A stretch of 14,672 bases of DNA, taken from an uncultured Prevotella sp. (GTDB lineage: Bacteria; Bacteroidota; Bacteroidia; Bacteroidales; Bacteroidaceae). The notes below the pieces were generated by a model, which saw only the letters and a list, made by a program, of their open reading frames with translations, was not told where the DNA came from and did not search any database. Positions 8,730 through 14,670 of this stretch are shown here, in pieces (position 1 is the stretch's first letter; each line of letters begins with the position of its first letter). A program made the translations under genes and the position numbers. The stretch covers positions 1 to 14,672 of the forward strand of contig CAAGEG010000096.1 of assembly GCA_900768785.1 (NCBI GenBank), in the 5' to 3' direction.

Positions 8730-9986
8730 TTATTCAGCTCTTAACGCTTCTATAGGTTTTATTTTTGCCGCTTTTGTGGCAGGAACCAAGCCTGCCATAG
8801 TTCCGGCAATTATCATTACGAGTGTAGTCGCAGCACATACGTCCAGCCCAACAGTAGGATTATAAAACATAGTTGCCTCAAAGAGTCCGCTTTTTACTGT
8901 TGTATGTCCTATTGTAGCATCCATATATTCATTTGCAACTATGCCTGCCAACATTCCTATATACCCGAATATTGTGGTTATAATAATACTTTCAGCTATG
9001 ACAAGTCTCAATATCGACGCCGGTTTTGCGCCTATTGCCTTCCTTATACCAAATTCTCTTGTGCGCTCTTTTACAGTTATAAGCATGATATTACTGACAC
9101 CTACAACTCCGCTGAGTAAAGTAAATAGTCCTACAATCCATAAAAAAGTGTGTATAATGCCTATTCCCTGCTGCATTTGTATACTTTGCGTGAACATGTT
9201 CCATATTCTTAACGCCGACTTATCATCAGGTGCAACTTGATGATTTGCGTTAATTCCGGCTCTATATTCATCTTCAAACAACTCGTTAGAACGCTCGTCG
9301 TTCAATCCATGAAAAGAGAAAGCTATCATATCTATATCGTTGCTTCCTGTAAAAATGGACATAAAGGTTGTAAAAGGAATATAGTTATTGTTGTTATGTC
9401 CGCTCTTGTCGGTCTTGTAAATGCCTACTACGCGAAACGCAATATCATTAATATTGATATATTGTCCCAATATTGCTTTTGTATCATGTGGCATAAGCTC
9501 CTTTGCATCGCTTTCAGAGATAACAACAGTCTTGCGTTTTTGACTCATATCTATGTCATCAATAAAGCGTCCGCAAAGCATTTCCTTCTTGTTAATCTTT
9601 ATATCAGCCGGCGAGACAGCTTCTATTGAATTGCTTACATAGTTGTTTTTGTATGTAAAAGTCATGTCCGACTTTGATTTGCTTGGTGTTATTTCATCTA
9701 CAACATGCTTCTTGCTGCCGGTAAAGTCCAAGTCTTTTGTGTTGAGGTTTATCCAACGACCTTCTTTAAAGCCTTTATACGGTTTTGAAGTATATCCTCC
9801 GGCAACAATAATAGAGTTATCAAGAAATCGTTCTTTCTGTATCATTTGGGCGTTAATAAGCCCGTTACCTGCGCCAAGCAGAAAAATAATCATGAATATT
9901 CCCCATGCTACAGCAAACCCGGTAAGTGCAGTACGCATCTTATTTCGCTTTGCCGTTTCCCATATTTCTATAAGAATATCTTTCAT
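8730..9986 (-). CDS. MacB/FtsX-type ABC permease (first of a pair)
   Basis: Same family and topology as the downstream permease: 418 residues; N-terminal cytoplasmic helix KDILIEIWETAKRNKMRTA; TM1 about 21-43 (AVAWGIFMIIFLLGAG); periplasmic domain about 44-275; TM2 about 279-303 (LLSGVVGVSNIMLI); coupling motif KERTREFGIRKAIGA at 306-320; TM3 about 329-352; TM4 about 381-403; end AAKIKPIEALRAE. The ATPase is encoded separately 61 bases upstream, the split arrangement of LolCDE and B. subtilis YtrE/YtrF rather than fused E. coli MacB. Two unequal permeases beside one ATPase suggest a heterodimer with two ATPase subunits, or two alternative homodimers. Macrolide or enterotoxin export, as for E. 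coli MacB, should not be assumed; members also handle lipoproteins, peptides and cell-wall-active compounds. Confidence 0.93.
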   Translation of the reverse strand: MKDILIEIWETAKRNKMRTALTGFAVAWGIFMIIFLLGAGNGLINAQMIQKERFLDNSIIVAGGYTSKPYKGFKEGRWINLNTKDLDFTGSKKHVVDEITPSKSKSDMTFTYKNNYVSNSIEAVSPADIKINKKEMLCGRFIDDIDMSQKRKTVVISESDAKELMPHDTKAILGQYININDIAFRVVGIYKTDKSGHNNNNYIPFTTFMSIFTGSNDIDMIAFSFHGLNDERSNELFEDEYRAGINANHQVAPDDKSALRIWNMFTQSIQMQQGIGIIHTFLWIVGLFTLLSGVVGVSNIMLITVKERTREFGIRKAIGAKPASILRLVIAESIIITTIFGYIGMLAGIVANEYMDATIGHTTVKSGLFEATMFYNPTVGLDVCAATTLVMIIAGTMAGLVPATKAAKIKPIEALRAE

Positions 9987-10047
9987 TATTTGTTTCCGCT
10001 ATGACTAAATTATTTTTGAGCAAGTAGTAACTACAATGTTTCGTTGT

Positions 10048-10773
10048 CTATTTCATCATGCCGTTGATGCCAAAAGGAGAAGCATCATGCTTGATATTTT
10101 CATCTATATTGCCAATAAGTCCGTCTTTTATGTGTATTATCTTATTTGTTTCGTTGGCGACACCACTCTCATGAGTAACTACAACTATGGTTATTCTTTC
10201 TTTTTCGTTAAGGTTTTTCAATAACTTCATTACCTCTACGCTTGTCTTAGAATCAAGAGCTCCGGTCGGTTCATCGGCAAGTATAATCTTCGGATTAGTA
10301 ATTAACGCCCTCGCAATAGCTACACGTTGTTTCTGACCACCTGACAATTCGTTAGGATAATGGTTAGCCCATTGTGCCAAACCTAATCTTTCAAGATACT
10401 CCATAGCCAAATGCTTTCTTTTCTTTCTGCTCACTCCTTGATAAAAAAGAGGCAGTTCGACGTTCTCAACAGCTGTTTTGAAAGATATAAGGTTGAAAGA
10501 CTGAAAAATAAAACCAATCATTTTGTTGCGATATTCAGCCGCTTTGGTTTCAGAAAGTCCCTTAATGAGTTTCCCGTCAAGGATATATTCACCTGTGTCA
10601 TAACCGTCAAGGATGCCCAAAATATTAAGTAATGTTGACTTTCCGGAGCCTGATGCGCCCATAATAGATACAAATTCGCCCTCTTCGATATCAAGGCTAA
10701 TACCTTTTAACACGTGCAGTGGCTGTCCGTTGTTATATGTTTTATTTATGTCTTTCAAATGCAACAATGCCAT
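10048..10773 (-). CDS. MacB/LolD/YtrE-type ABC transporter ATPase
   Basis: Cytoplasmic ATPase expected to power the two adjacent FtsX-type permeases. Seen: 241 residues with Walker A GASGSGKST (39-47), Q-loop FIFQSFNL (Q91), signature NELSGGQKQR (141-150), Walker B IILADEP (163-169) with the D-loop SALD-equivalent GALD, and H-loop VVVTHE (H201). The A-loop region KTYNNGQPLHVLKGISLDIEEGEF and the length are characteristic of the MacB/LolD subgroup. All catalytic residues are present. The gene follows the GntR regulator by 38 bases, a gap containing a 16-bp palindrome, and precedes the first permease by 61 bases. Within the proposed Ytr-like layout it fills the YtrE position. Confidence 0.95.
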   Translation of the reverse strand: MALLHLKDINKTYNNGQPLHVLKGISLDIEEGEFVSIMGASGSGKSTLLNILGILDGYDTGEYILDGKLIKGLSETKAAEYRNKMIGFIFQSFNLISFKTAVENVELPLFYQGVSRKKRKHLAMEYLERLGLAQWANHYPNELSGGQKQRVAIARALITNPKIILADEPTGALDSKTSVEVMKLLKNLNEKERITIVVVTHESGVANETNKIIHIKDGLIGNIDENIKHDASPFGINGMMK

Positions 10774-10787
10774 AATCTTTGCTTTAA

Positions 10788-10803
10788 ATGTTGTTTACAA
10801 CAT
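10788..10803. promoter_or_regulatory. 16-bp near-perfect palindrome between regulator and ATPase genes
   Basis: ATGTTGT-TT-ACAACAT: 7-bp arms with a 2-base centre, in the 38-base gap between the GntR stop and the MacB-type ATPase start. The spacing is too tight for a stable RNA hairpin, so a DNA-binding site is the more natural reading. The arms differ from the AGTGTA/TACACT operator at the head of the operon. No promoter motif was recognised here, and its function is unknown. Confidence 0.3.
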
Positions 10804-10811
10804 GTTTGTCA

Positions 10812-11168
10812 TTACTTATTCTCTTTATAAGCCTTGACAATATCATCTATTTCAATTCCCAACATCTTCATATTGCGAAAGAGTTCAGGCAATTTTTGTT
10901 GTATAAACTCCTGCTTTCTCTCATTCATAATACGTTCTTTGGCACCTTGAGAAACAAAGTATCCCAAACCGCGCTTATTGTATATGATGCCCGATGAAGC
11001 AAGAAGGTCATACGATTTTACGGTAGTATTGGTATTTACTTCCAATAATACTGCATATTCACGCACACTTGGAATACGTTCATCTTCGTTGTATTGACCT
11101 GTTAATATCTCATCACAGAGGCGGTCAGCTATCTGAACATATATCGCTTTATCGTTATTGAAGTTCAT
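10812..11168 (-). CDS. GntR-family transcriptional regulator, YtrA subfamily
   Basis: Short one-domain repressor-type regulator, 118 residues. Seen: an N-terminal winged helix-turn-helix with the GntR hallmarks IYVQIADRLCDEILTGQY (9-26), IPSVREYA (32-39), recognition helix NTNTTVKSYDLL (45-56) and wing GLGYFV (67-72), then only about 45 further residues of charged helix (QEFIQQKLPELFRNMKMLG). The absence of a FadR, HutC or aminotransferase effector domain and the total length near 120 are diagnostic of the YtrA subgroup, whose short tail mainly dimerises and whose genes usually sit beside ABC transporter genes, as here. It is the fifth cistron of the run rather than the first. The likely operator is the inverted repeat at 14317-14340 in the first promoter of the run, implying negative autoregulation. 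The signal that releases it is unknown; in B. subtilis, YtrA responds to antibiotics that block lipid II function. Confidence 0.93.
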   Translation of the reverse strand: MNFNNDKAIYVQIADRLCDEILTGQYNEDERIPSVREYAVLLEVNTNTTVKSYDLLASSGIIYNKRGLGYFVSQGAKERIMNERKQEFIQQKLPELFRNMKMLGIEIDDIVKAYKENK

Positions 11169-11238
11169 TATACTTATATATTTAGTAAGGCAAACACATT
11201 ATATAAAAATGCAGAGCCTTTGTTATCGGTTTATCATA

Positions 11239-12021
11239 TTAAATATTTAAAAACTTGTTGTTTACTGCTTGCATTCTCTTAAATACCACATAAGACAAAA
11301 CATAGTTGGTTGTAGCGAGCACAGAGAGTAATGTCAATAATATCAACAATACAAGTTTCACATTATATATAGTGTCTATAGCATGTAATTCTTCCCTGAA
11401 ATTGCTTAGCACAATGGCATTTATAATAAACAGAAGCAATAATACAAGCGACGAAAATACAAACTTATAACGTCTGAACACCGTTCCTCCCAATACATAA
11501 AGAGAATGAATAAATATCATAAGAATGATATATGGTATAGGTAGAGAACGAATTGTCTGTCCGTCGTTGGTATAAGTCCAATTGTGAACACATTTATCAA
11601 AGAACTGCATCAAGCCGCTTTCGGTAAGACCGTTGCCAAATAACCAACATACAAATATGCGTATCTCGTCTGCCAATATAAATGCTACGAAGCCGCAAAT
11701 AGTCCATATAACGGAAGCATACAACAGTTTTACGAGAAATTTTTCAGCATCGGTTGCCGGCAACATCTTGAATCTTATTATCTGTTGTTTGGTGTTTACA
11801 TTTGAAAATATGAAACATCCGCTCATGCAAATATAAAAACAATATGCTTTAAGACATGTGTTTATAGCTGCGTCAAGGTGTGCTGCATCTGCTGTATATG
11901 TCATATTGCCTAAAAATATTACCAAATAAGCAAATATCATAAAGCCTATTAGACTTAAATATTCCCTGCGCATTACAAGCTCATTATATTGCATTAAGTT
12001 CAAAAACCTCTTGTTGTTCAT
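11239..12021 (-). CDS. Six-helix membrane protein, ABC-2/YtrC-D-like (second paralogue)
   Basis: Integral inner-membrane protein of 260 residues, with helices at about 21-39, 57-73, 97-121, 160-180, 188-208 and 220-248. Paralogue of the gene just upstream: both carry SGC(F/W)I.SN..TKQQII..KMLPA....E.FL between the second and third helices (about 67-95), (W)IHSLY(V/I)LGG..FR in the fourth, and a C-terminal Q..NNK motif (RMQAVNNKFLNI). It has no ATPase motif and lies in a run with the ATPase at 12863-13681, so it probably forms one half of a heterodimeric ABC-2-type transporter. This corresponds to the paired membrane proteins YtrC/YtrD of the B. subtilis ytr operon, an inference from arrangement, size and topology rather than from a recognised signature. 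It ends 70 bases before the GntR gene. Confidence 0.8.
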   Translation of the reverse strand: MNNKRFLNLMQYNELVMRREYLSLIGFMIFAYLVIFLGNMTYTADAAHLDAAINTCLKAYCFYICMSGCFIFSNVNTKQQIIRFKMLPATDAEKFLVKLLYASVIWTICGFVAFILADEIRIFVCWLFGNGLTESGLMQFFDKCVHNWTYTNDGQTIRSLPIPYIILMIFIHSLYVLGGTVFRRYKFVFSSLVLLLLFIINAIVLSNFREELHAIDTIYNVKLVLLILLTLLSVLATTNYVLSYVVFKRMQAVNNKFLNI

Positions 12022-12079
12022 GACTATAATTATTGTTTTGTCGTTATTTTCGCATTATTAGAAAACTCAATACAGCATA

Positions 12080-12838
12080 TTAAAGGTTTATCCACTTGTT
12101 GTTTATCACCTGTATTCTGCAGAAAAGCTTGTAAGAAAGATAATAGTTCAAAGCTATCAACAGTATTAAAAAGACAATTATAAACGTTGTTTGGATATCA
12201 TCAATAAATATGAAAATTCCTGTTTCTTTAATTATTTTAGTCAGCACAATGGCTAATACTATATTTACTAATGTGGTCAAAACAAACTGGTTCTTTCTGA
12301 AAAAGACTCCGCCAAGTATATATAAAGAATGTATCCATACATATACAAGATACATAGCTAAGAACTCTATAAATGGTAAACCTTCTTCGCTGCCATCGCT
12401 AATAGTTATATAAATAAACGGAATAGAGCTTTTCACTTCATTACCTATAATGATATTCACTATTATTTGCACCAAATCGGCTGCCGCAAAAGCCAATATA
12501 CCACCCATAATCCATATAAATGTGATATAAAAATAGCGAGATAAGAATCTTTCAAGGTTAGATGCCGGTAGCATCTTATACATTATTATCTGCTGTTTAG
12601 TCTTTAAATTAGAGCCTATCCAGCATCCGCTTATCATTATATATACGAAAAAGAGACCTGTACAAAAGCCTGAAGCAAACTCTATGTTATTGAAAAATGT
12701 TGTTGTAGAACCTAATGTCAATACCAAAGCAAATACAAAGAACAAAGAAACTACCGATGTTATAAGTTCTTTCTTTGATGCTTCAAGAGTCCAAACAAAC
12801 GTATTGAAAAATCTTTTTATATTGAAATTGTTGTTCAT
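12080..12838 (-). CDS. Six-helix membrane protein, ABC-2/YtrC-D-like (first paralogue)
   Basis: 252 residues with helices at about 25-43, 56-75, 102-132, 158-180, 186-202 and 216-238. The loop after the second helix has TKQQIIMYKMLPASNLERFL (80-99), shared almost word for word with the downstream paralogue; the fourth helix has IHSLYILGGVFFR (169-181), and the C-terminus RIQVINNKWINL mirrors its partner. The positively charged TKQQII..KMLPA loop should face the cytoplasm and is a good candidate for the contact with the ATPase. The gene starts 24 bases after that ATPase gene and 58 bases before the paralogue, so the three genes form a compact ATPase-permease-permease unit. Outside this module the family is not one I recognise by name; substrate unknown. 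Confidence 0.8.
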   Translation of the reverse strand: MNNNFNIKRFFNTFVWTLEASKKELITSVVSLFFVFALVLTLGSTTTFFNNIEFASGFCTGLFFVYIMISGCWIGSNLKTKQQIIMYKMLPASNLERFLSRYFYITFIWIMGGILAFAAADLVQIIVNIIIGNEVKSSIPFIYITISDGSEEGLPFIEFLAMYLVYVWIHSLYILGGVFFRKNQFVLTTLVNIVLAIVLTKIIKETGIFIFIDDIQTTFIIVFLILLIALNYYLSYKLFCRIQVINNKWINL

Positions 12839-12862
12839 AAAGAATGTTCTTTGTTTTAATGA

Positions 12863-13681
12863 TTAAAGTATCTTTTTTGTAACAGCGTTGAAGAGCAATT
12901 CGAGATTGAGTTGTGTTTCTTCTTCATCTTGCTGTTTATTAGTAATAACAGCGTTACCTTGAACCGATGGTTCAGAATATATTACATCCTCATTACTATC
13001 TCCGAGAGAGCGATAAGAAAAACTATATTTGTCGCAAATGTCGGTTACCGATGCGTCAAGTAATAGATTTGAGTGATCAAGTATCAATATATGATCAAGT
13101 AAAGACTCAACATCGTGCACTTGATGTGTAGAGATAATTATACTTCTATCGCTTCTCATGTTATTAGCTATTACTTTTCTGAATTGACTTTTAGAAGGAA
13201 TGTCAAGTCCGTTTGTAGGTTCGTCCATAAGAAGTAAGTTTGTATTAGCTGCCAAAGCAATACTCATATATACTTTCTTCTTTTGTCCCATTGACAATTC
13301 TTTAAGGTTAATGTCTTCAGAAAGTTCAAAATCGTTAAGACAAGCCTTTAAAACGTCACGACTGAAATTTGGATAGAACTTCTCATTCATCTTTACGTAA
13401 CTATCAAGTGATATAGACAGCAAGTCAAACTCTTCAGGTACGATGAACATTTCTTTAAGAATGTCAGCTCTATTTTTATTTATATCAAAGCCGTTGTAAG
13501 TTATTGAGCCACACTTATTCCTCAATAAACCTGTTATAAGATACAATAATGTTGATTTTCCCGTGCCGTTTTTGCCAAGAAGACCATATATTTTATCATC
13601 TTCAAGTGTAAGGTTAAAGTTGTTGAAAACTTCTTTTTTAGATCCGGCGTAACGATAAGTTAAATTTTTAATTTCAAGCAT
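12863..13681 (-). CDS. ABC transporter ATPase, YtrB/BcrA-like (ABC-2 exporter type)
   Basis: ATPase expected to drive the two adjacent membrane proteins. Seen: 272 residues; aromatic A-loop YRY (9-11); Walker A GKNGTGKST (36-44); signature ELSMGQKKK (128-136), the LSxGxxK form common in ABC-2 type ATPases; Walker B LLLMDEP (149-155) followed by TNGLD; H-loop STHQ (H186). At the Q-loop position the sequence reads VPEEFDLL, so Glu replaces the usual Gln, a substitution I recall as common in ABC-2 type ATPases. After about residue 210 there is an acidic, Gln-rich C-terminal extension (NKQQDEEETQ) of unclear role, as in several exporters with C-terminal regulatory tails. It starts 25 bases after a terminator-like hairpin, leaving no room for a promoter between them, so its transcript must read through that hairpin. 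Confidence 0.94.
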   Translation of the reverse strand: MLEIKNLTYRYAGSKKEVFNNFNLTLEDDKIYGLLGKNGTGKSTLLYLITGLLRNKCGSITYNGFDINKNRADILKEMFIVPEEFDLLSISLDSYVKMNEKFYPNFSRDVLKACLNDFELSEDINLKELSMGQKKKVYMSIALAANTNLLLMDEPTNGLDIPSKSQFRKVIANNMRSDRSIIISTHQVHDVESLLDHILILDHSNLLLDASVTDICDKYSFSYRSLGDSNEDVIYSEPSVQGNAVITNKQQDEEETQLNLELLFNAVTKKIL

Positions 13682-13702
13682 GGTTAATTGTTTTTCTTAT
13701 TC

Positions 13703-13735
13703 AAAACCCCTCCATATATTTGCTTTATGGAGGGG
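13703..13735 (-). terminator. Intra-operon hairpin terminator/attenuator
   Basis: A perfect 10-bp GC-rich stem (CCCCTCCATA at 13707-13716 pairs with TATGGAGGGG at 13726-13735), 9-nt loop, then TTTT (13703-13706) in the minus direction. It lies between the small exported protein (stop at 13817) and the ABC ATPase (ATG at 13681). The T-run is short (4, then GAATAAG), so termination may be partial, which would make the first gene more abundant than the rest. No Bacteroidota promoter motif could be found between the stop and the ATPase start. Confidence 0.65.
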
Positions 13736-13816
13736 AAAAATTTAAATTCAATTTATATCAGAGAGTTTTTACTTGTCTTTTTCATTTGTTTCTGCTTTCT
13801 GTTCTTAGGCTTCTAA

Positions 13817-14269
13817 TTATACCATAAGTAGCATAGTGTCTTTTACTATCATCTTTGAAAGACGGTCGCTCCATTCATAGTTAACGATACCTATGGTGTT
13901 TTCAGATTCATTTTTGTACTCTATGCGATCTGTTGCTGCATCATAGCCGTTCTTACTCTCGTTCCAGTTGCAACGTTCCATATAGTATCCGTCTGTTGTG
14001 TAAGTGTAATTGAGTTTGAAATCAGGTACGAACTTACCGCTTACTACGTTGAATCGTTTTGCTTCTTTGCATGTTAAGCGACCCTGAGCATCATACTTGT
14101 AATCGTATTCAATTTTTTGTTGAAGTGTTTCACCATCGTTCTCAAGCACGTACATAGTCTTTATCTGATCGTTTTCTATTTCCGCGTTGTAGAAATAAGG
14201 TGTGTTTGCATCATTAATTGCACTTACATAAGTTGCCATAATTGTTGCTGCTGTGATAATTGTTCCCAT
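13817..14269 (-). CDS. Small exported protein, DUF3836-like
   Basis: 150 residues. Seen: a short hydrophobic N-terminus (MGTIITAATIMATYVSA) resembling a signal peptide but without the usual Lys/Arg at its start, then a soluble beta-rich body with repeated tyrosine-rich strands and turns: YDYKYDAQGRL (55-65), LNYTYTTDGYY (86-96), YEWSDRLSKM (131-140). The Y.YD..GRL pattern and overall form resemble the small Bacteroidales proteins classed as DUF3836; this is from memory of the family and unverified. An in-frame stop five codons upstream fixes 14269 as the first possible ATG. It is the first gene after the promoter/operator, so it is likely the most strongly induced product of the GntR-controlled run, and a hairpin after it may favour its transcript. 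Function unknown; an envelope-stress or periplasmic accessory role is inferred from context only. Confidence 0.72.
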   Translation of the reverse strand: MGTIITAATIMATYVSAINDANTPYFYNAEIENDQIKTMYVLENDGETLQQKIEYDYKYDAQGRLTCKEAKRFNVVSGKFVPDFKLNYTYTTDGYYMERCNWNESKNGYDAATDRIEYKNESENTIGIVNYEWSDRLSKMIVKDTMLLMV

Positions 14270-14316
14270 AATTGTAAAGTCTTAAATTGTTGTTTGTAAA
14301 TTTTATTTCTATTTTT

Positions 14317-14340
14317 AGTGTACCACTGTTGTAGTACACT
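14317..14340. promoter_or_regulatory. Operator-like inverted repeat, YtrA type
   Basis: Perfect 7-bp arms AGTGTAC (14317-14323) and GTACACT (14334-14340) separated by 10 bases, equivalent to AGTGTA-N12-TACACT. As I recall it, the operator reported for B. subtilis YtrA is AGTGTA and TACACT about 13 bp apart, so arms match exactly and spacing differs by about one base. It begins two bases downstream of the -7 box at 14342-14349 and covers the expected transcription start, the classical position for repression. The YtrA-subfamily gene at 10812-11168 in the same run is the obvious binder. Confidence 0.75.
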
Positions 14341-14341
14341 G

Positions 14342-14373
14342 CAAATGTATGGCATATATTTAGACCCTCCAAA
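14342..14373 (-). promoter_or_regulatory. Bacteroidota-type promoter at the head of the operon
   Basis: On the minus strand, TTTG (-33, 14370-14373), 20 bases, then TACATTTG (-7, 14342-14349), a full match to TTTG-N19/20-TAnnTTTG. Transcription should begin near 14335, inside the inverted repeat at 14317-14340, leaving a leader of about 65 nt before the ATG at 14269. It is the only full match seen upstream of any gene in the run from 14269 down to 4866, so it is the best candidate for driving all of them. Confidence 0.75.
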
Positions 14374-14530
14374 TATTTAGATAAAAAATTGCTATTAAAT
14401 TCTTTAATTTAACTTTTCTTTGCATTTAAAACCCCAAAAATGGGTCTTACACCTTATTATATATAATATATAGAGATATAAATTTTGATGTAATTATTTG
14501 TTTGTTTTGTTTATACAACCTCATAACAGG

Positions 14531-14550
14531 TGTACTATCATCCATATACA
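14531..14550. promoter_or_regulatory. Possible second, degenerate YtrA-type operator
   Basis: TGTA (14531-14534) and TACA (14547-14550) are separated by 12 bases, the same core and spacing as the strong operator at 14319-14338. The flanking positions are only partly conserved (GGTGTA/TACATA against AGTGTA/TACACT). It lies about 210 bases upstream of the main site. A chance match is quite possible in this base composition. Confidence 0.25.
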
Positions 14551-14629
14551 TAGTGTTTGTTTTTGTATTTACTATACATAGAATTATCAAAATATATATA
14601 TTTATTTTATTGTTATGTTGGTTAATTTT

Positions 14630-14670
14630 ATAAGTATATGGTTTACGACTCATAAGTATGGTGTTTACGA
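14630..14670. repeat. Two 22-bp-period direct repeats at the window edge
   Basis: Minus strand: TCGTAAA-N5-TACTTAT occurs twice, at 14652-14670 and 14630-14648, with starts exactly 22 bp apart. Both 7-bp blocks are identical between copies and only the 5-base linkers differ (CACCA, CCATA). Two helical turns of spacing place both copies on the same DNA face, typical of tandem sites for a dimeric activator such as a response regulator. Further copies may lie to the right of the window. Confidence 0.5.

Noticed and set aside
10024..10034. 11-bp palindrome GTAGT-A-ACTAC between ATPase and permease genes
   Set aside because: Too short and isolated, no promoter motif nearby, cannot form an RNA hairpin with a one-base loop; likely chance.
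4909..10224. Plus-strand frames of 60-130 codons opposite the TolC-, MacA- and MacB-like genes
   Set aside because: Shadow frames of well-supported minus-strand genes; no signal, domain or initiation context.
11171..11187. Imperfect palindrome TACT...AGTA just upstream of the GntR start, considered as a local operator
   Set aside because: Only the outer 4-bp arms and a few inner positions are symmetrical in A/T-rich sequence, it does not match the AGTGTA/TACACT site, and no promoter with both -33 and -7 elements is present there.
14447..14653. 68-codon minus-strand frame in the right intergenic region, ending two bases before a small hairpin
   Set aside because: Composition is Lys/Asn/Ile/Tyr-rich as expected for AT-rich noncoding DNA, no recognisable fold or signal, its start overlaps the direct repeats, and no promoter motif precedes it within the window.
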